From NCBI GenBank assembly GCA_031769625.1, contig JAUIMM010000698.1, positions 1,048,501-1,112,500 of the forward strand: DNA of 64,000 nt, read 5' to 3'. Positions 1-10,809 of the stretch are shown here, piece by piece; positions within the stretch are counted from its first letter, which is position 1; each line of letters opens with the position of its first letter. This stretch comes from Taudactylus pleione. Taxonomy: Eukaryota; Chordata; Amphibia; Anura; Myobatrachidae. The position numbers were made by a program, and so were the translations under genes. The notes below the pieces were generated by a model. The model saw only the letters and a program-made list of their open reading frames with translations, was not told the DNA's origin and searched no databases.

Positions 1-356
1 TGTGGTAGGAAACATAGGGGGTGATTCAGTAGTGAATGGAATTGCAAAGCCGCACACAAGCAGCTTTGCAATTCCGTCCTTGCAAGTATGTTAATGCAGC
101 AGGAGGCGTCATGCATCCAAGGACGCAGCATTGGATAATCTGCGATCACACCATGGGGTCACGCAAGCCGGCCGCTGCAGATACAACAAAGAGGCCAGGA
201 AATCTCCGCCAGCCGACTGAGTTCCTGGCCTCTTACCTCCCCCCCCCAACAGCAGCGAAACGCCTCCGCTTCGTATTTCAGAGGCCATCACCGCCCCCTC
301 CCACCCACAAACAGCAGCAGATTGTCAATCACTAGCGTCCACTGCTGAATAAGGCC

Positions 357-485
357 CTTAGATTGTAAAATGCACTGGGGCAGAGACTGATGTGAATAGC
401 CAAATATTCTCTGTAACGCGCTGCAGAATATGTGTGCGCTATATAATATACTGTTAATAATAAAAATAATAATAATAATAATAGA
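357..485 (+). repeat. V-SINE/LINE-type 3' tail with (ATA)n end
   Basis: The segment reads TTAGATTGTAA, then GGGGCAGAGACTGATGTGAATAGCC, an ATATA-rich stretch and a terminal (AAT)n run at about 460-483. A reverse copy of the same tail lies at 43137-43315. This is the usual 3' end of a common amphibian SINE/LINE pair with a trinucleotide tail. The family name is from recognition only. Confidence 0.55.
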
Positions 486-527
486 TGACAAATGCAACTC
501 TCCTTAAAATAGAACTAAAAGCAGTAT

Positions 528-681
528 ATTTACTAAAGTGAGAGTTTTTACAAGTGGAGATGTTGCCCATCGCAACCAATCAGATTCTACTTAACATTTA
601 ACCAGCACCTTCTAGAAAATAATAGCTAGAATCTGATTGGTTGCTATGGGAAAGATCTCCACTTCTAAAAACTGGGCATCT
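528..681. mobile_element. Fold-back MITE with CAACCAATCAGATTCTA arms
   Basis: Arms at about 541-589 and 627-674 are inverted repeats. Each contains AAGTGGAGAT followed by CAACCAATCAGATTCTA or its complement. This palindromic sequence is a recognisable vertebrate MITE type. It is nested inside the larger composite element. Confidence 0.6.
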
Positions 682-784
682 CTATGCTGGCTGAGCTGTT
701 GCAAACAGTAGCATATTTTAGCAGCAGAACTGCGTGCGTTATCACAGCTGCGATCGCAATAGTGATCCATAATGAATCAGGCCC

Positions 785-1326
785 ATAGTTCACTATTTTT
801 TTCTATTTTTTTTTTAACATGTTACATAATTGAAGCTCATATTCAGAAATAATTGACTTTGTAGCCACCTTCTGCAGGTACCTGTACCGCGCACGCACAA
901 ACTGCTAACACACAGGATAGTAGAGGATGGAACAGGCTGAGCTCTTTAGCAGTCTGGCAGCGCATCGTGTCTCATGATTACCCAAGCGACCATATCACAA
1001 AGAAACAAAGCTAAAAGAAGACGGGTAATGATACAAAGGAAAGCAAGAACAAAAAAAGCAAGTGTAAAACTAATCTCTTACCAAGTCCAAATCCAGAAAA
1101 TAAAACAGGAACACTTAAAGCCGCAACATTGTCTTTTATATATTGTACTTTTGGTCCCTTGGATATGAAAGAAGAATTATCTCCTGATAGAAAGACACAA
1201 GCTGTGCCTAGACTTTCTAACAAGTGTATCTTTCCTACTGATGGCATTAAATGATGTTAGTGAAACATATAGAGCAATGCAGCACATGCAAAACATCCCT
1301 ATTTCATGACGTTATGTAACCGTCTA
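785..1326. other. Intergenic, nothing recognised
   Basis: I see no reading frame with family features, no long repeat and no terminal inverted repeats here. Confidence 0.4.
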
Positions 1327-1926
1327 GGGCCCTCATTCAGAGCCGCTCGCTAGCGGCAGTACGCTCGCTCCGAGCGATGTTCGCACATCTGCGCATGCGT
1401 ACGGTTTTTAGTACGCATGCGCGAACCAGTCAGTGCGGTCGAAAATCGTTTGTACGCTATATAGCGAGTGCCTGCTATTTTGAGTGACAGGAGGAGGCGT
1501 ATGTGGGTGGTAACAGGGGAAGGTGCTTGAAAACGGGGGAGTGGAATTCGAACGCAGGCGTGCTTAAAGGTCAAAACGGGCGTTTTAAGGGAGTGCATAA
1601 TTAATACAGCAGCGTCATTGACCACGTCACTTGTTTTTTATTAACTCAGAACTGCTCGCAAAATAGCGGTTGAAAAAACCAACCACAAGAATAGCGAGCA
1701 GTTCATATGCTGAACGATGTACTCGATTAATCTAATAAATAGCGGACATGACGTATGGTGCGAGCGGCCAGGGGTCGTTTTTATCAAATAAACGAGCGTA
1801 TGTTTTGCTCGCTCATTCAGACTTAGAGGTGTGAACAGACTGCAATGTGCGAACGGATCATTTGAATAGCCACCCCTTGTTTTTGAACGAACGACCGCAA
1901 ATAGCGAACGGCTCTTAATGAGGGCC
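1327..1926 (+). mobile_element. 600-bp GGGCCTGATTCAG MITE, copy A
   Basis: It starts GGGCCCTCATTCAGAGCCGCTCG and ends GAACGGCTCTTAATGAGGGCC, an imperfect terminal inverted repeat. The body (CGAGCGATGTTCGCAC, GTGACAGGAGGAGGCGTATGTGGG, ATTAATCTAATAAATAGCGGACATGACG) is shared with copies at 16568-17168, 53550-54148 (inverted) and 60059-60661. No convincing target duplication remains. It is non-coding. Confidence 0.85.
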
Positions 1927-2360
1927 AAGGTTCCTTGAATGCAATTTAAAAACAATTTGTAGTCATGTGGAGGGAAATTAACCCCTTTGTTGTCAGTTAA
2001 GCTGTGATGCTCAATGCAATGCGTGTAATTCAATATACAAGCACTGAACATGTTCATCAAGAAAGCAAAGTTCTGAGTCTTGTTATTCTTTATACCCAAA
2101 GAAGATATACCTCAAAGAGAATAAGAGTAACATAGCATAATACATTGAGACAATGTGATAACAGACAAGATAACTCCATCTGTGTACCTCCAGTAATTCT
2201 TGTATTCAATTATTCTATGGCTGGTGTAGCCCAGAGATGTCTGAACATATTATGCTATCTTATGCTATGTTCTTCTCCGTAATGTATAGCTTTTTTTGGA
2301 TATACAGAATAGCGAGATCTTTAATTGCATGTTTAATGCTTGATTTCAGTACACATAAGG

Positions 2361-2590
2361 GCAGCACAGACTGAGTAATGGTTAGCATTACTGCCTCACA
2401 GCAATGAGGTCCTGGGTTTGATTCCTACCATGGCCCTAACTGTGTGGAGTTTGTATATTCTCCCTGTGCTTGTGTGGGTTTCCTCTGGGTACTCTGGTTT
2501 CCTGCCACACTCCAAAAATATACTGGTAGGTTAATTAATTGGCTCCTGACAAAAAATAGACCCTAATGTGTACATGTGATACATGTTCTC
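2361..2590 (+). repeat. tRNA-derived SINE with V-SINE-like core
   Basis: The start GCAGCACAGACTGAGTAATGGTTAGCA resembles a pol III A box, and GGGTTTGATTCCTACC at about 2414 resembles a B box. The central part (TGTGTGGAGTTTGTATATTCTCCCTGTG ... GGTTTCCTGCCACACTCCAAAAATATACTGG) matches the conserved core known from vertebrate V-SINEs. The box matches are diverged, so it is a fossil SINE and not a tRNA gene. The usual 3' tail is lost after about 2590. Confidence 0.7.
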
Positions 2591-2916
2591 GATGTTACCG
2601 ATGTTTACGCTGTCTTACCAAGTATAGAGGATGAAAGTAAAGACACATGGGTGGTATTATTTAGTGCTGGGCGTCTGCTTATTCTGCTGCGATTGTCATG
2701 TGTATGCATTAATTAGCATATTCTCACAGCGGCTGATTGTAATATTAGGATGAAGGGTAATGAGATGTAAGAATAGGCAAGCAGGAGTGATATTTAAGCC
2801 AATGGATGTGTAGGGAACTCAAGGACGTGTTATGCAAGAAGGAAGAAGCATGGGGAAAACATAGTGGACAAGGAGAGTGGAATATGCTAAGATCATTGAA
2901 AATAGTTGGAGACTTC

Positions 2917-3528
2917 CAGTGGCAAACGCAGGATTTTTAGAGGGGGGTTTCCAAATGCCTGATTTTAGAGCGAGTGTGGTCAGTCCATGAAGAGGGTATA
3001 ATTATCACTTATCCAGCTTTAATATGCATCATACAAAGTATATTGTGTTGCATAATTCCAGCATATACAGGACCAGTGATCACAGTAAGCCATTAGATGT
3101 GGTAGTAGGTCCATCCTGTCTGAGTTGAATGTTTTTTTTTCCAGAGCATGGGAGCAAGTCCAGGAGTCTGAGGGAACAGCAGAGGAACCTAGCACTGCCC
3201 TGGACATATATGTACATATTGGTCTCCTTATGTACTGGATAGTGTATTATTATACAGTATTAATATTTAACCCTATTGATGGTCTATAGCAGTACACCCC
3301 TAACAGTGCATGTTTTCCACATCTCCTAGTTGGTGCACAGTTATATTTATTACTAGCTGACACATTTTAAAAGATCCACAGGTGTTGCTAATCATTTCAT
3401 TTGTGATACTGAGAAGAACATGCAGCACTAGTAACATTGTATTATATTACTATTTCTATTGTGGTCATGGTGTGTGATGGGGAGGGGGGTTTCCAGGCAG
3501 ACGGAAACCCCCCCTGTGTTTGCCTATG
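2917..3528. mobile_element. hAT-like non-autonomous element (CAGTGGCAAACGCAGG)
   Basis: The left end CAGTGGCAAACGCAGGATTTTTAGAGGGGGGTTTCC pairs with the right end GGAAACCCCCCCTGTGTTTGCCTATG as terminal inverted repeats of about 26 bp. The string GACTTC occurs at both borders but slightly out of register, so the 8-bp duplication expected for hAT is only suggested. It has no coding capacity. Confidence 0.65.
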
Positions 3529-3596
3529 ACTTCTATAGTGCATTTTAGGTTTAAGCTCTTAAAAACAGTAATACTAATACAAGTCCTCAGTTGTAC

Positions 3597-4527
3597 CATA
3601 CTTGCCTACTTTTGAAAAAGCATTTCAGGGAGATTGTGAAAGCAACACCTATGAGCGTGGCGGTAAAGTGGGCGTGTACTATTACATCTGAGAGGCGTGT
3701 CATAAAATTGATTTACATCCAAATGTAAATGAGCCCAAAGCAGTTAGTAAGATCCACTTTTTGATGAAAACACACTGATACTTTTCAGAAAATGAATGTA
3801 GCCATAGGGATCATTAGGGGTGATGTATGAAGCGTCAAAGCGGTATCAGCGCATGTTATGTGCGCTGATATCGCTTCTCCCCGATGTATGATTGGGGGGT
3901 TTGGCAGTAAGTGACAGGGGTGCTATGTGCCCCTGTCATTATCGGCGCAACTATCTAGAAGATAGCAGCATCGATAGCCTGGGCAATGTATGAACGGTCA
4001 GTAAGCCTGACCGTTCCGCCGGCTGCAGCTGTTGCTATCGACAGCTACGGCCTGGCGATATCCTATCCCCACAGCAGGGACGCGCTGTCCCTGCTGAGGG
4101 GGCTGCCGGCTCCAGGGCTACACGTGGGATCTTGCGATACTTGCGAGATCCTGCGCATGCTCAGTGGGACAGAGACACAGTGTATCAGCACAAGGATGAT
4201 GCGCTGTGTACTCAGGCAGGGATCACCAGAGGGAAGAGTTATTACTCCCCCGCTCCGGCCAATGAAGAGGCAAAGCAGGAAGCGATATAGCGGCACTTAA
4301 CATGCCGCTATAATACATCTCCCCCATTGTGCCTTATAACCAATGCAGGGAAATGATAGTAATGATGATCCCATTTGAATGTATATATCTGTTATTGTTT
4401 TTTATACAACAGCTTCATAATGGGGGTTAGGTGCAATCAGGGAGATTACTAGACTTCTCAGGGAGACAGGGAGATAACTACTATTTCAGGGAGTCTCCCT
4501 GAGAATCAGGGAGAGTTGGCAAGTATG
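3597..4527 (+). mobile_element. hAT-like element with CATACTTGCC ends, carrying a nested MITE
   Basis: The ends are CATACTTGCCTACTTTTG and GAGAGTTGGCAAGTATG. The flanks AGTTGTAC and AGTTGTAG form an 8-bp target duplication with one mismatch. An inverted relative lies at 56301-57384, and a short relative with the same TIR at 13829-14146. A separate MITE is inserted at 3816-4325. No transposase frame is visible. Confidence 0.75.
3816..4325 (+). mobile_element. MITE (AGGGGTGATGTATGAAGCG), nested
   Basis: It starts AGGGGTGATGTATGAAGCG and ends ATAATACATCTCCCCC. The uninserted host sequence is present in reverse orientation near 56790-56815 (GGCACAATGATCCCTATGGC), so the empty site GGATCATTGTGCC can be read directly. 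ATT is duplicated (3813-3815 and 4326-4328). A second copy lies at about 27730-28124. The palindromic GC-rich body encodes nothing recognisable. Confidence 0.75.
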
Positions 4528-4535
4528 AGTTGTAG

Positions 4536-4769
4536 TGATTTCTGTAGCACATTGCATAAACTTTCAATCATCAGAGGGGTGCCTTGTATAACACCATGCG
4601 ATAAAACACCTTCTTAATAAATTATATGAAATAGAAACTCGGAGACATGAGATTTGGCAGAATAATTAGTTGGAAATTTATTAAAATGATATAATGAGTA
4701 TTAAATTAATCTAAACTGATTGGAGATATGGTGGCAAAGAAAGGACGGCAACATACAGCTTACTCCAGC
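4536..4769. other. Intergenic, nothing recognised
   Basis: A-rich flank before the minisatellite; no features seen. Confidence 0.3.
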
Positions 4770-4896
4770 CATGCAGCACACAGACATGCTGCACACAGAC
4801 ATGCAGCACACAGACATGCAGTACACAGACATGCAGCACACAGACATGCAGCACACAGACATGCAGTACACAGACATGCAGCACACAGACATGCAT
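4770..4896. repeat. 15-bp minisatellite (CACACAGACATGCAG)n
   Basis: About nine near-perfect copies of a 15-bp unit, alternating GCAGCACACAGACAT and GCAGTACACAGACAT. Because 15 is a multiple of three, open frames appear on both strands. They are low-complexity artefacts. Confidence 0.9.
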
Positions 4897-5290
4897 ACCA
4901 AGCAAACACCGCCTAAGGTGCAGAGCAACCGGTAACTTAAACAACTGTCAACAAAAGGTATCCACTCAACCCACTAACATGACTACCCACCCGGAAGGGT
5001 GATGACGCTATCCCTGGCAGGGTTATCCAGCGAACTTAACAAGTCAAAGAGGGTGAGCGCACCTAAATACTATAATACTACAAACTGAAAGATATTTGCA
5101 TCCTAATCGGCGACCTGCCGTTCTTTCCCGCTACAATAAACAGCCAACTCAGACAAGCGCCGGTTCGGTTCTGCGGAGCAGCACACCAGAATCAGCGGAA
5201 AGGTTAAGTATTATTAACTATGGGTGCAGGGTGTGCAGTGATGACACCCCTGGACCCAGGGGCCATTGCACCCATTATAACAACGCCTAT

Positions 5291-5385
<95 letters not shown>

Positions 5386-5386
5386 C
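5291..5386. repeat. (GATA)n microsatellite
   Basis: An uninterrupted run of about 23 GATA units sits directly before the first island of the dispersed tandem repeat. A similar run lies at 14646-14731 in front of another island. Confidence 0.95.
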
Positions 5387-5532
5387 AGTGGTGAAATGCT
5401 GGTATGATGTAATTTATAACCTCAATAGGCTGATCGTGTGGCTTGCTATAGAGCTGTCCGTTATCACCTGCATCTGTTAATGTCTACTGACCTTCTAATG
5501 TAAGCTTATTTTAAGCTATTGATAGATATAAA
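5387..5532 (+). repeat. Island 1 of a broken tandem repeat (about 145-bp monomer)
   Basis: One monomer: GCAGTGGTGAAATGCTGG, then TTTATAACCTCAATAGGCTGATC, GACTTGCTATAGA-like sequence, TGTTAATGTCTACTGACC and a GATAGATA end. The same monomer recurs at 14735-14880, 24409-24550 and 28160-28430. The island is cut off by the hAT MITE that begins at 5533. Confidence 0.75.
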
Positions 5533-5697
5533 CAGTGGTGGCTCTAGAGGTGGGGCTGCAGCGCAGTCCAAAATCAAATAGGGGAGCCACACCAACTGTG
5601 TGGAGTCCTGGCCAGCGATGTTTGGGGTGGCAGTAAGTGTGGCTCTCCTATTTGAATTTTGGACTGCACTGCAGACACACCTCTGGAGCTGCCACTG
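5533..5697. mobile_element. Palindromic hAT-like MITE (CAGTGGTGGCTCTAGAGGTG)
   Basis: The arms CAGTGGTGGCTCTAGAGGTG and ACACCTCTGGAGCTGCCACTG run inward as an almost complete palindrome of about 60 bp each. The element sits exactly between satellite island 1 and the truncated 3' end of the hAT transposon, and no matching 8-bp flanks are left. Insertion next to, or rearrangement with, the neighbour probably removed them. Confidence 0.7.
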
Positions 5698-6068
5698 GGT
5701 GTGCACCGGCCACTTTTCGTGTTTTGTGTTTTGGTTTTGGATCTGGATCTTTCTTCGTGTTTTGGATCTGGATTGGTTTTGCCAGAACCACCCTTCCATG
5801 TTTTGGGTTCTGGGTTTTGTGTTTTGGATCTGTATTTTTTTGAAAAAAAGCATAAAAACAGCTAAAATCACAGAATGTGTGGGTTTTTCTGCTCTTATGC
5901 TATTATTAACCTCAATAACCTTAATTTCCACTCATTTCCAGTCTATTCTGAACACCTCACACCTCACAATAGTGTTTTTATGTCCAAAAGGTTGCACCGA
6001 GGTAGCTGGATGACTATACTAAGCAACACGAGTGGGCGGCACAAACACGTGGCCCATCTAGGAATGAT

Positions 6069-6621
6069 ATATGACAAAGTTTGGGTGGAGAACGAAAACT
6101 TAGAAAAAAGACAAATATGTCTGACTGGGCGCACTCTTATAACAGTATATATAAAGAGAAATAGAAAAATAGGAATTAATTAAAACTTAACTTTTAATGA
6201 AAATCAATTACGAAGGCAAAATCTCTTCACCGTATTAGATCACACTTATATATGGGCCTACGTATAGATACAATGATCAATATATGTAGATGTTGAGTCA
6301 AGGTGATACATACACAATAATTGTTGTGTTTCCTGCGAGGAAAGTCTAGGCACAGAAAGCATGGGGTGATATAAAATATATCAGATATGTCTATTATAAT
6401 TAGTCCATGCTAAAAGGCATAATGCAGGAAAGGATGGCGAAAATAAATGTTTAAGTGAAAGGATCTCTAAAGTCCTGTTTTGTGATTGAAGTCCACAATG
6501 GACACAGGAACACCACACATAACACACATCAAATATGACTGACAAAAAATAATAAATAATGAATCAATTCTATACGAATGATATGTACAGTGTCAGTCAA
6601 TATGATCGCTACTGACACTAG
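6069..6621 (+). repeat. Left inverted arm of the Penelope-like element
   Basis: From ATATGACAAAGTTTGGGTGG to CGCTACTGACACTAG this is nearly identical, in reverse complement, to 8925-9484. I see only a handful of substitutions and one short indel. The next 140 bp (6625-6765) look like a diverged tandem copy of the inner part (AAGTCTGCAATGGACACGGAGACACC). Confidence 0.9.
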
Positions 6622-7211
6622 TTATCGTTGATTGGTGAAGTCTGCAATGGACACGGAGACACCATACACAAAAAGCATCAAACATAAAATTAATCAATGC
6701 AGTGCGTTTGATATATATGAAGTCAATCGGTAAGATCGCCACCGATGCCAATCACTGTTAAATTCTCCCAATATTAATAGTTATTATTAACACAGATAAT
6801 TGTAAAACTATTAATTAACAAGGTGCAAGACCAGGCTAGACCTCAAAACAAAGGGGTCTAAAACATGGGTGTATAGGAATAATGTTGGGAGTCACATGAG
6901 TGGAGAGAAACAGTAAAGTCTGAGGTGAGAGAAACGCTCTAAGTCTCTTCTGCTGTTCCCAGTCAATCAAACTGGAAATGAGAGAGTGACAATGGTGTAC
7001 CCTCAGATGAAACAACAGAAAGGCACTTCTGCTTTCTGAGGTGTAGCTGTGTCTGAGCCCTGATACCGCTGGGCATTGCAGGGGGAGTCACTTGCTAAGA
7101 ACTCAGATGAGAGAGCGCATCTGAGCGATAGTAAAAATACCTGTGTCAGAGGTGATTTGGCTGAAGTGTGGTGTGTGTGAGATCCAGGAGCTGAATGCTG
7201 TCACCGCAGGA

Positions 7212-7240
7212 TGCGCGTTTCGCCGGGAGGGCTTGATCAC
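7212..7240 (-). ncRNA. Degenerate hammerhead ribozyme motif
   Basis: On the minus strand the order is GTGATCA, a stem GCC/GGC with a short loop, GAAAC, then GCGC. That is the hammerhead layout (CTGATGA, stem II, GAAA) with two changes in the first core box, so self-cleavage is doubtful. Such motifs are established in Penelope-like element terminal repeats. Confidence 0.5.
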
Positions 7241-8776
7241 CTGGTCATTAGGCTGCAGTACTGCTTCCCATAATTAAAGGACAGACGTCCAATCAAAGCG
7301 CTCGGAATGTGAGTGACTAATGCAATAGCCAATCCTAATGGGACAGCCCTAATTAATGCTCATACAGACGGGATTTAGAAGGAAATCATTCTAAATACAA
7401 AATAAGCAGGGATAAGTGCCACAAATGCATAAAAAAGTCTTAAAGAAAAAATAGTTTTATTGATCTCATTTTTGAGACCACTAATGTATTCCGTTGGATA
7501 ACGGACAATGTGTCCTATCATGGGACTGTATTGATGAGTGATAGATAGACTAACCAATAAAAAAGAAAAAAGAAAAGGGAAGGGAAATCCTTAACAATAC
7601 GTATATCCACGTAGTTCTGAGAGTGTTTCAGACTGCGTGGAAGATTAGCATATGTAAACACAGTAGTTTAAGAAAGCATACTAGGAGGGATTTAAGAATT
7701 CCGATATAGAGCATGCGTATGTAGTCAGCTAGCAAAATATTGAGTTGAACATAGGTAGAAACATATGTTAAATGAAAACCTGTTGGAGATTGATAATAAT
7801 CAAAAAATACAGAAGTAAATAAAAAATGCAAATCAGTGTAAGCACAATCGGAAATCAAGGTATAATCGATGGTATAACTGGTGATTCTCAATATAGAAAC
7901 ACATTGTGATTATAAGTGTAAGTTCAGTCATCACAGTTGATCTACTAGTGATGGACACGCCAAACATTCGGACGAGCAGAGTACCCACCATTGCGTGCAT
8001 CTGCATAGTTCTAAAATTGTTCTGAAATCGCATGGGGTTAGCATATAAAATATTCATGATCACAATAAAGAACCTAATTCTCAGATGTGAAAACATATCA
8101 AAGTGGCGTACAGGAGATAAGATATGTGCACTACCTAATATTATTAGACAAGGGATTTGTGGTAGTACTTAACAATATTGAGTGAGAGTGAGTTTGAAAG
8201 ATATTAAATTATATGGGAATGAATATGTGTAAATAGATGAAATGTGATCTTGGTCAATCGCTTAATCAGCGGACTATGTGAGTAAATGACTATTATATCA
8301 GTCAGACCTATTCAGGTGACATTGTGAAGGTGTATCAATCTTTAACCAATTGTTGGAGTGTGATAAGGCTGACCATGTGAGACTACTAGAATATAAAAAA
8401 AGGTGTTGAAAGGGGAAATAGATTAGGTAAAGAAAAATACGTTGTAATGCGAGTGCTGTGGTTTGTAGGAGATGAGAATCTAATAAGTGAGTTGTGCACG
8501 CTCATATATAAAAAACAGTGTCTCCGCCAAAAGAAACAAAAATAAAGTAAAATAAAATAAAATAAGATGCTGTACAAAGCTTACAAGATCAATATTAAAT
8601 TCAAGGAATTATTTTGTGAAACGCACATAAAATATGTGAGTCAAATATAAAATAAGGGAGGATTCGAAAATGAGAAGGAAGTGAACCAATGAACTAAAAA
8701 TAAACTCTAATTAATAAGACAACGGAAGAAACGGACCCAATGAAGAGTCATATGTACGAAAAAGTGCGAACAGGAA

Positions 8777-8968
8777 TTAATCTATAAGAAAAACACTAAA
8801 ATTGATGTTCTCATTGAGACCACCGGGTATTACTGTGCCCAGTCTAAATATCCACTCACTCTCTTTTTGTTGGAGAGCTCTATTGAGATCTCCCCCTCTT
8901 AGGCCAAGTTTGATTCTTTCAAGGCTAGTGTCAGTAGCGATCATATTGACTGACACTGTACATATCAT
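8777..8968 (-). pseudogene. Penelope-like element protein, C-terminal fragment
   Basis: The translated minus-strand frame contains LERIKLGLRGGDLNRALQQ, then ESEWIFRLGT and PGGLNENINF before a stop. That pattern (a charged helix, a W-I-x-x-L-x-T block, then P-x-GLN) resembles the extreme C-terminus, after the GIY-YIG endonuclease, of Penelope-like element proteins. The reverse transcriptase, the linker and the GIY-YIG catalytic part are absent: upstream of the fragment the sequence changes into the inverted arm. The open frame starts inside the right arm, so its start codon has no meaning. The call rests on short motif similarity. A GIY-YIG profile search against the region would not be expected to hit the catalytic block. 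Confidence 0.5.
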
Positions 8969-9484
8969 TCGTATAGAATTGATTAATTATTTATTATTTT
9001 TTGTCAGTCATATTTGATGTGTGTTATGTGTGGTGTTCCTGTGTCCATTGTGGACTTCAATCACAAAACAGGACTTTAGAGATCCTTTCACTTAAACATT
9101 TATTTTCGCCATCCTTTCCTGCATTATGCCTTTTAGCATGGACTAATTATAATAGACATATCTCATATCTCATATATTGTATATCACCCCATGCTTTCTG
9201 TGCCTAGACTTTCCTCGCAGGAAACACAACAATTATTGTGTATGTATCACCTTGACTCAACATCTACATATATTGATCATTGTATCTATACGTAGGCCCA
9301 TTTATAAGTGTGATCTAATACGGTGAAGAGATTTTGCCTTCGTAATTGATTTTCATTAAAAGTTAAGTTTTAATTAATTCCTATTTTTCTATTTCTCTTT
9401 ATATATACTGTTATAAGAGTGCGCCCAGTCAGACATATTTGTCTTTTTTCTAAGTTTTCGTTCTCCACCCAAACTTTGTCATAT
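8925..9484 (-). repeat. Right inverted arm of the Penelope-like element
   Basis: Reverse complement of 6069-6621. A further 160 bp (9485-9645, ending CTTATTTGCAGT) lies between this arm and the target duplication and has no partner on the left. Confidence 0.9.
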
Positions 9485-9659
9485 GTGTTTTGCACAAATT
9501 TGGGGTGCACCACCAACCCAATGTCATCCAGAATTTATTTGATGTGATAGACTATTATGTTGGTATTTTCTAATTCTATTCTATTATAACCAAACAATTT
9601 AACATTACATTACTTGTGCGGACTCTCTCCCTTCTTATTTGCAGTCCATCTAGGAATGA

Positions 9660-10257
9660 CACTGCAGCGGCAGACTGGATGGCAGTTTGAAAAACTAGGC
9701 CCCAAACAGTACATAATGTAAAGAAAAAAAAGAGGTGCAAGATGGAATTGTCCTTGGGCCCTCCCACCCACCCTTATGTTGTATAAACAGGACATGCACA
9801 CTTTAACAAAGCAATCATTTCAGCGCCAGGGTCTGCCACACAACTGTGGCTGAAATGATTGGTTCGTTTGGGCCCCCACAAAACAAGCTGGCAATTAATC
9901 TGTCCCTGCACAAACTGGTTCTAAGGAGGCAAGATATCGTCCTCATCCTCCTCATTCACCGATTCCTCACCCCAGTGGCATAAGTACATCACAGACGCCC
10001 GGCGGCAAGTTATAATTTGATGCCCCCCCTGTCACAGCCACTGACACTGTAATGTAGCAATTTGCATGCAGACAGGCTATAGATAGAAGAAGGTGGTAGC
10101 TGATGGTCTGACATGGAGCTCTCCACTAGTGTATGGTGGCTTCTCAGGTGCCATGAAGAGGTGCCATATATTGGACGGCCATGACGGTATACTCCGGGTA
10201 TATAATTACAGCCCTAAGTTGGGTGAATATGTTGTGGACAATGGAGGAGGTGCCCCT
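9660..10257 (-). other. 3' non-coding part of the hAT transposon
   Basis: The sequence directly right of the Penelope-like element (ACACTGCAGCGGCAGACTGGATGGCAGTTT) continues the host hAT 3' region, as judged by the parallel copy at 44545-44575. The rest, up to the transposase stop near 10258, holds no recognisable gene. Confidence 0.5.
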
Positions 10258-10740
10258 TCAGAACTGGAGCCCGGCGGCAGGCGCCTCCATTGTCTCCCAT
10301 AGTTCTGCCCCTGCCTCACCCTCTTCAGTGTTGTGTACATCCTCATCCTCACAGAGTATTAATTCGTCCCCACTGGAATCCACCACCACAGGTCCCTCTG
10401 TACGTTCTGGAGACTGGTCTCCCTGGAAGAGTTGATAATTAATTTTTATGAACATCATCTTCTCCACATTTTGTGGAAGCAACCTCCTACGCCTTTCACT
10501 GACAAGGTTCATGGCTGCACTAAACACTCTTTTGGAGTACAAACTGGAGGGGGGCAACTCAGGTAAAATAGAGCCAGTTTGTACAGGGGCCTCCAAATTG
10601 CCTCTTTTTCCTGCCAGTACAGGTACGGACTGTCTGACATGCCTACTTGGATGCTGTCACCAATGTAATCCTTTAACAGACAGATGCACGCTTGTCGCTG
10701 CTGCTTTGAGGATGCAGGTGCGGCTACAGCCCACACAATT
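10258..10740 (-). pseudogene. hAT transposase, C-terminal dimerisation region
   Basis: Two overlapping minus-strand frames together cover the end of a hAT transposase. The upstream one reads SPYLYWQEKEAIWRPLYKLA; the downstream one reads SSLYSKRVFSAAMNLVSERR and then a LLPQNVEKMMFIKINYQLF-type block before an acidic tail. This is the usual hAT order: a D-x-x-x-YW segment, the SERVFS-like motif (here SKRVFS), then R-x-x-L-x-P-x-x-V-E and F-x-K-x-N. The transposase acts in the nucleus by cut-and-paste transposition, and this region mediates dimerisation. The frame changes between 10509 and 10596. The catalytic RNase H-like core and most of the BED-finger side are not contiguous with it, so it is a broken gene. 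Confidence 0.7.
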
Positions 10741-10809
10741 CACAAAGACAGAAAAGAAAAAAGAATTTTTTATTTTTTGTGGAGTGCACTTTGAGGGTTA
10801 CACCACCCT

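Larger units (their letters stand above)
17..784. mobile_element. Composite MITE with GGGCCTGATTCA-type ends
   Basis: The left end reads GGGGGTGATTCAGTA and the right end, on the other strand, reads GGGCCTGATTCATTATGG. The trinucleotide ATA flanks both ends (14-16 and 785-787), which fits a 3-bp target duplication. The inside is composite: a SINE 3' tail at 357-485 and a fold-back at about 541-674. No coding capacity is visible. The ends match other copies in this window that also show 3-bp duplications, so I place it with a PIF/Harbinger-like group by inference. Confidence 0.6.
6068..9645 (-). mobile_element. Non-autonomous Penelope-like element with inverted arms
   Basis: The 14-bp CCATCTAGGAATGA flanks both sides (6054-6067 and 9646-9659). 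A related uninserted host sequence at about 44523-44545 has the site only once. Inverted arms of about 555 bp lie at 6069-6621 and 8925-9484. On the minus strand it holds a C-terminal fragment of a Penelope-type protein (8777-8968) and, downstream, a hammerhead-like motif (7212-7240). Penelope-like elements are known for inverted or tandem terminal repeats, variable target duplications and hammerhead ribozymes. The reverse transcriptase is missing, so it could move only with help. Confidence 0.75.

Noticed and set aside
2361..2430. tRNA gene
   Set aside because: A and B box-like strings are diverged and no cloverleaf can be drawn; it is the head of a SINE.
4770..4896. CRISPR-like array
   Set aside because: Units are contiguous with no spacers; no cas genes; a vertebrate-type sequence.
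4701..4944. Open frames with repeated HTDMQ or CVLHV peptides
   Set aside because: Produced by a 15-bp minisatellite.
5600..6013. 137-codon plus-strand frame
   Set aside because: It lies in the 3' end of the minus-strand hAT element (AAAACACAAAA-type repeat) and the hydrophobic FWIWIFL peptide is low complexity.
6068..9645. Polinton or fold-back DNA transposon because of long inverted arms
   Set aside because: The 14-bp duplication, hammerhead motif and C-terminal coding fragment fit a Penelope-like element better; no Polinton genes and no 6-bp duplication.
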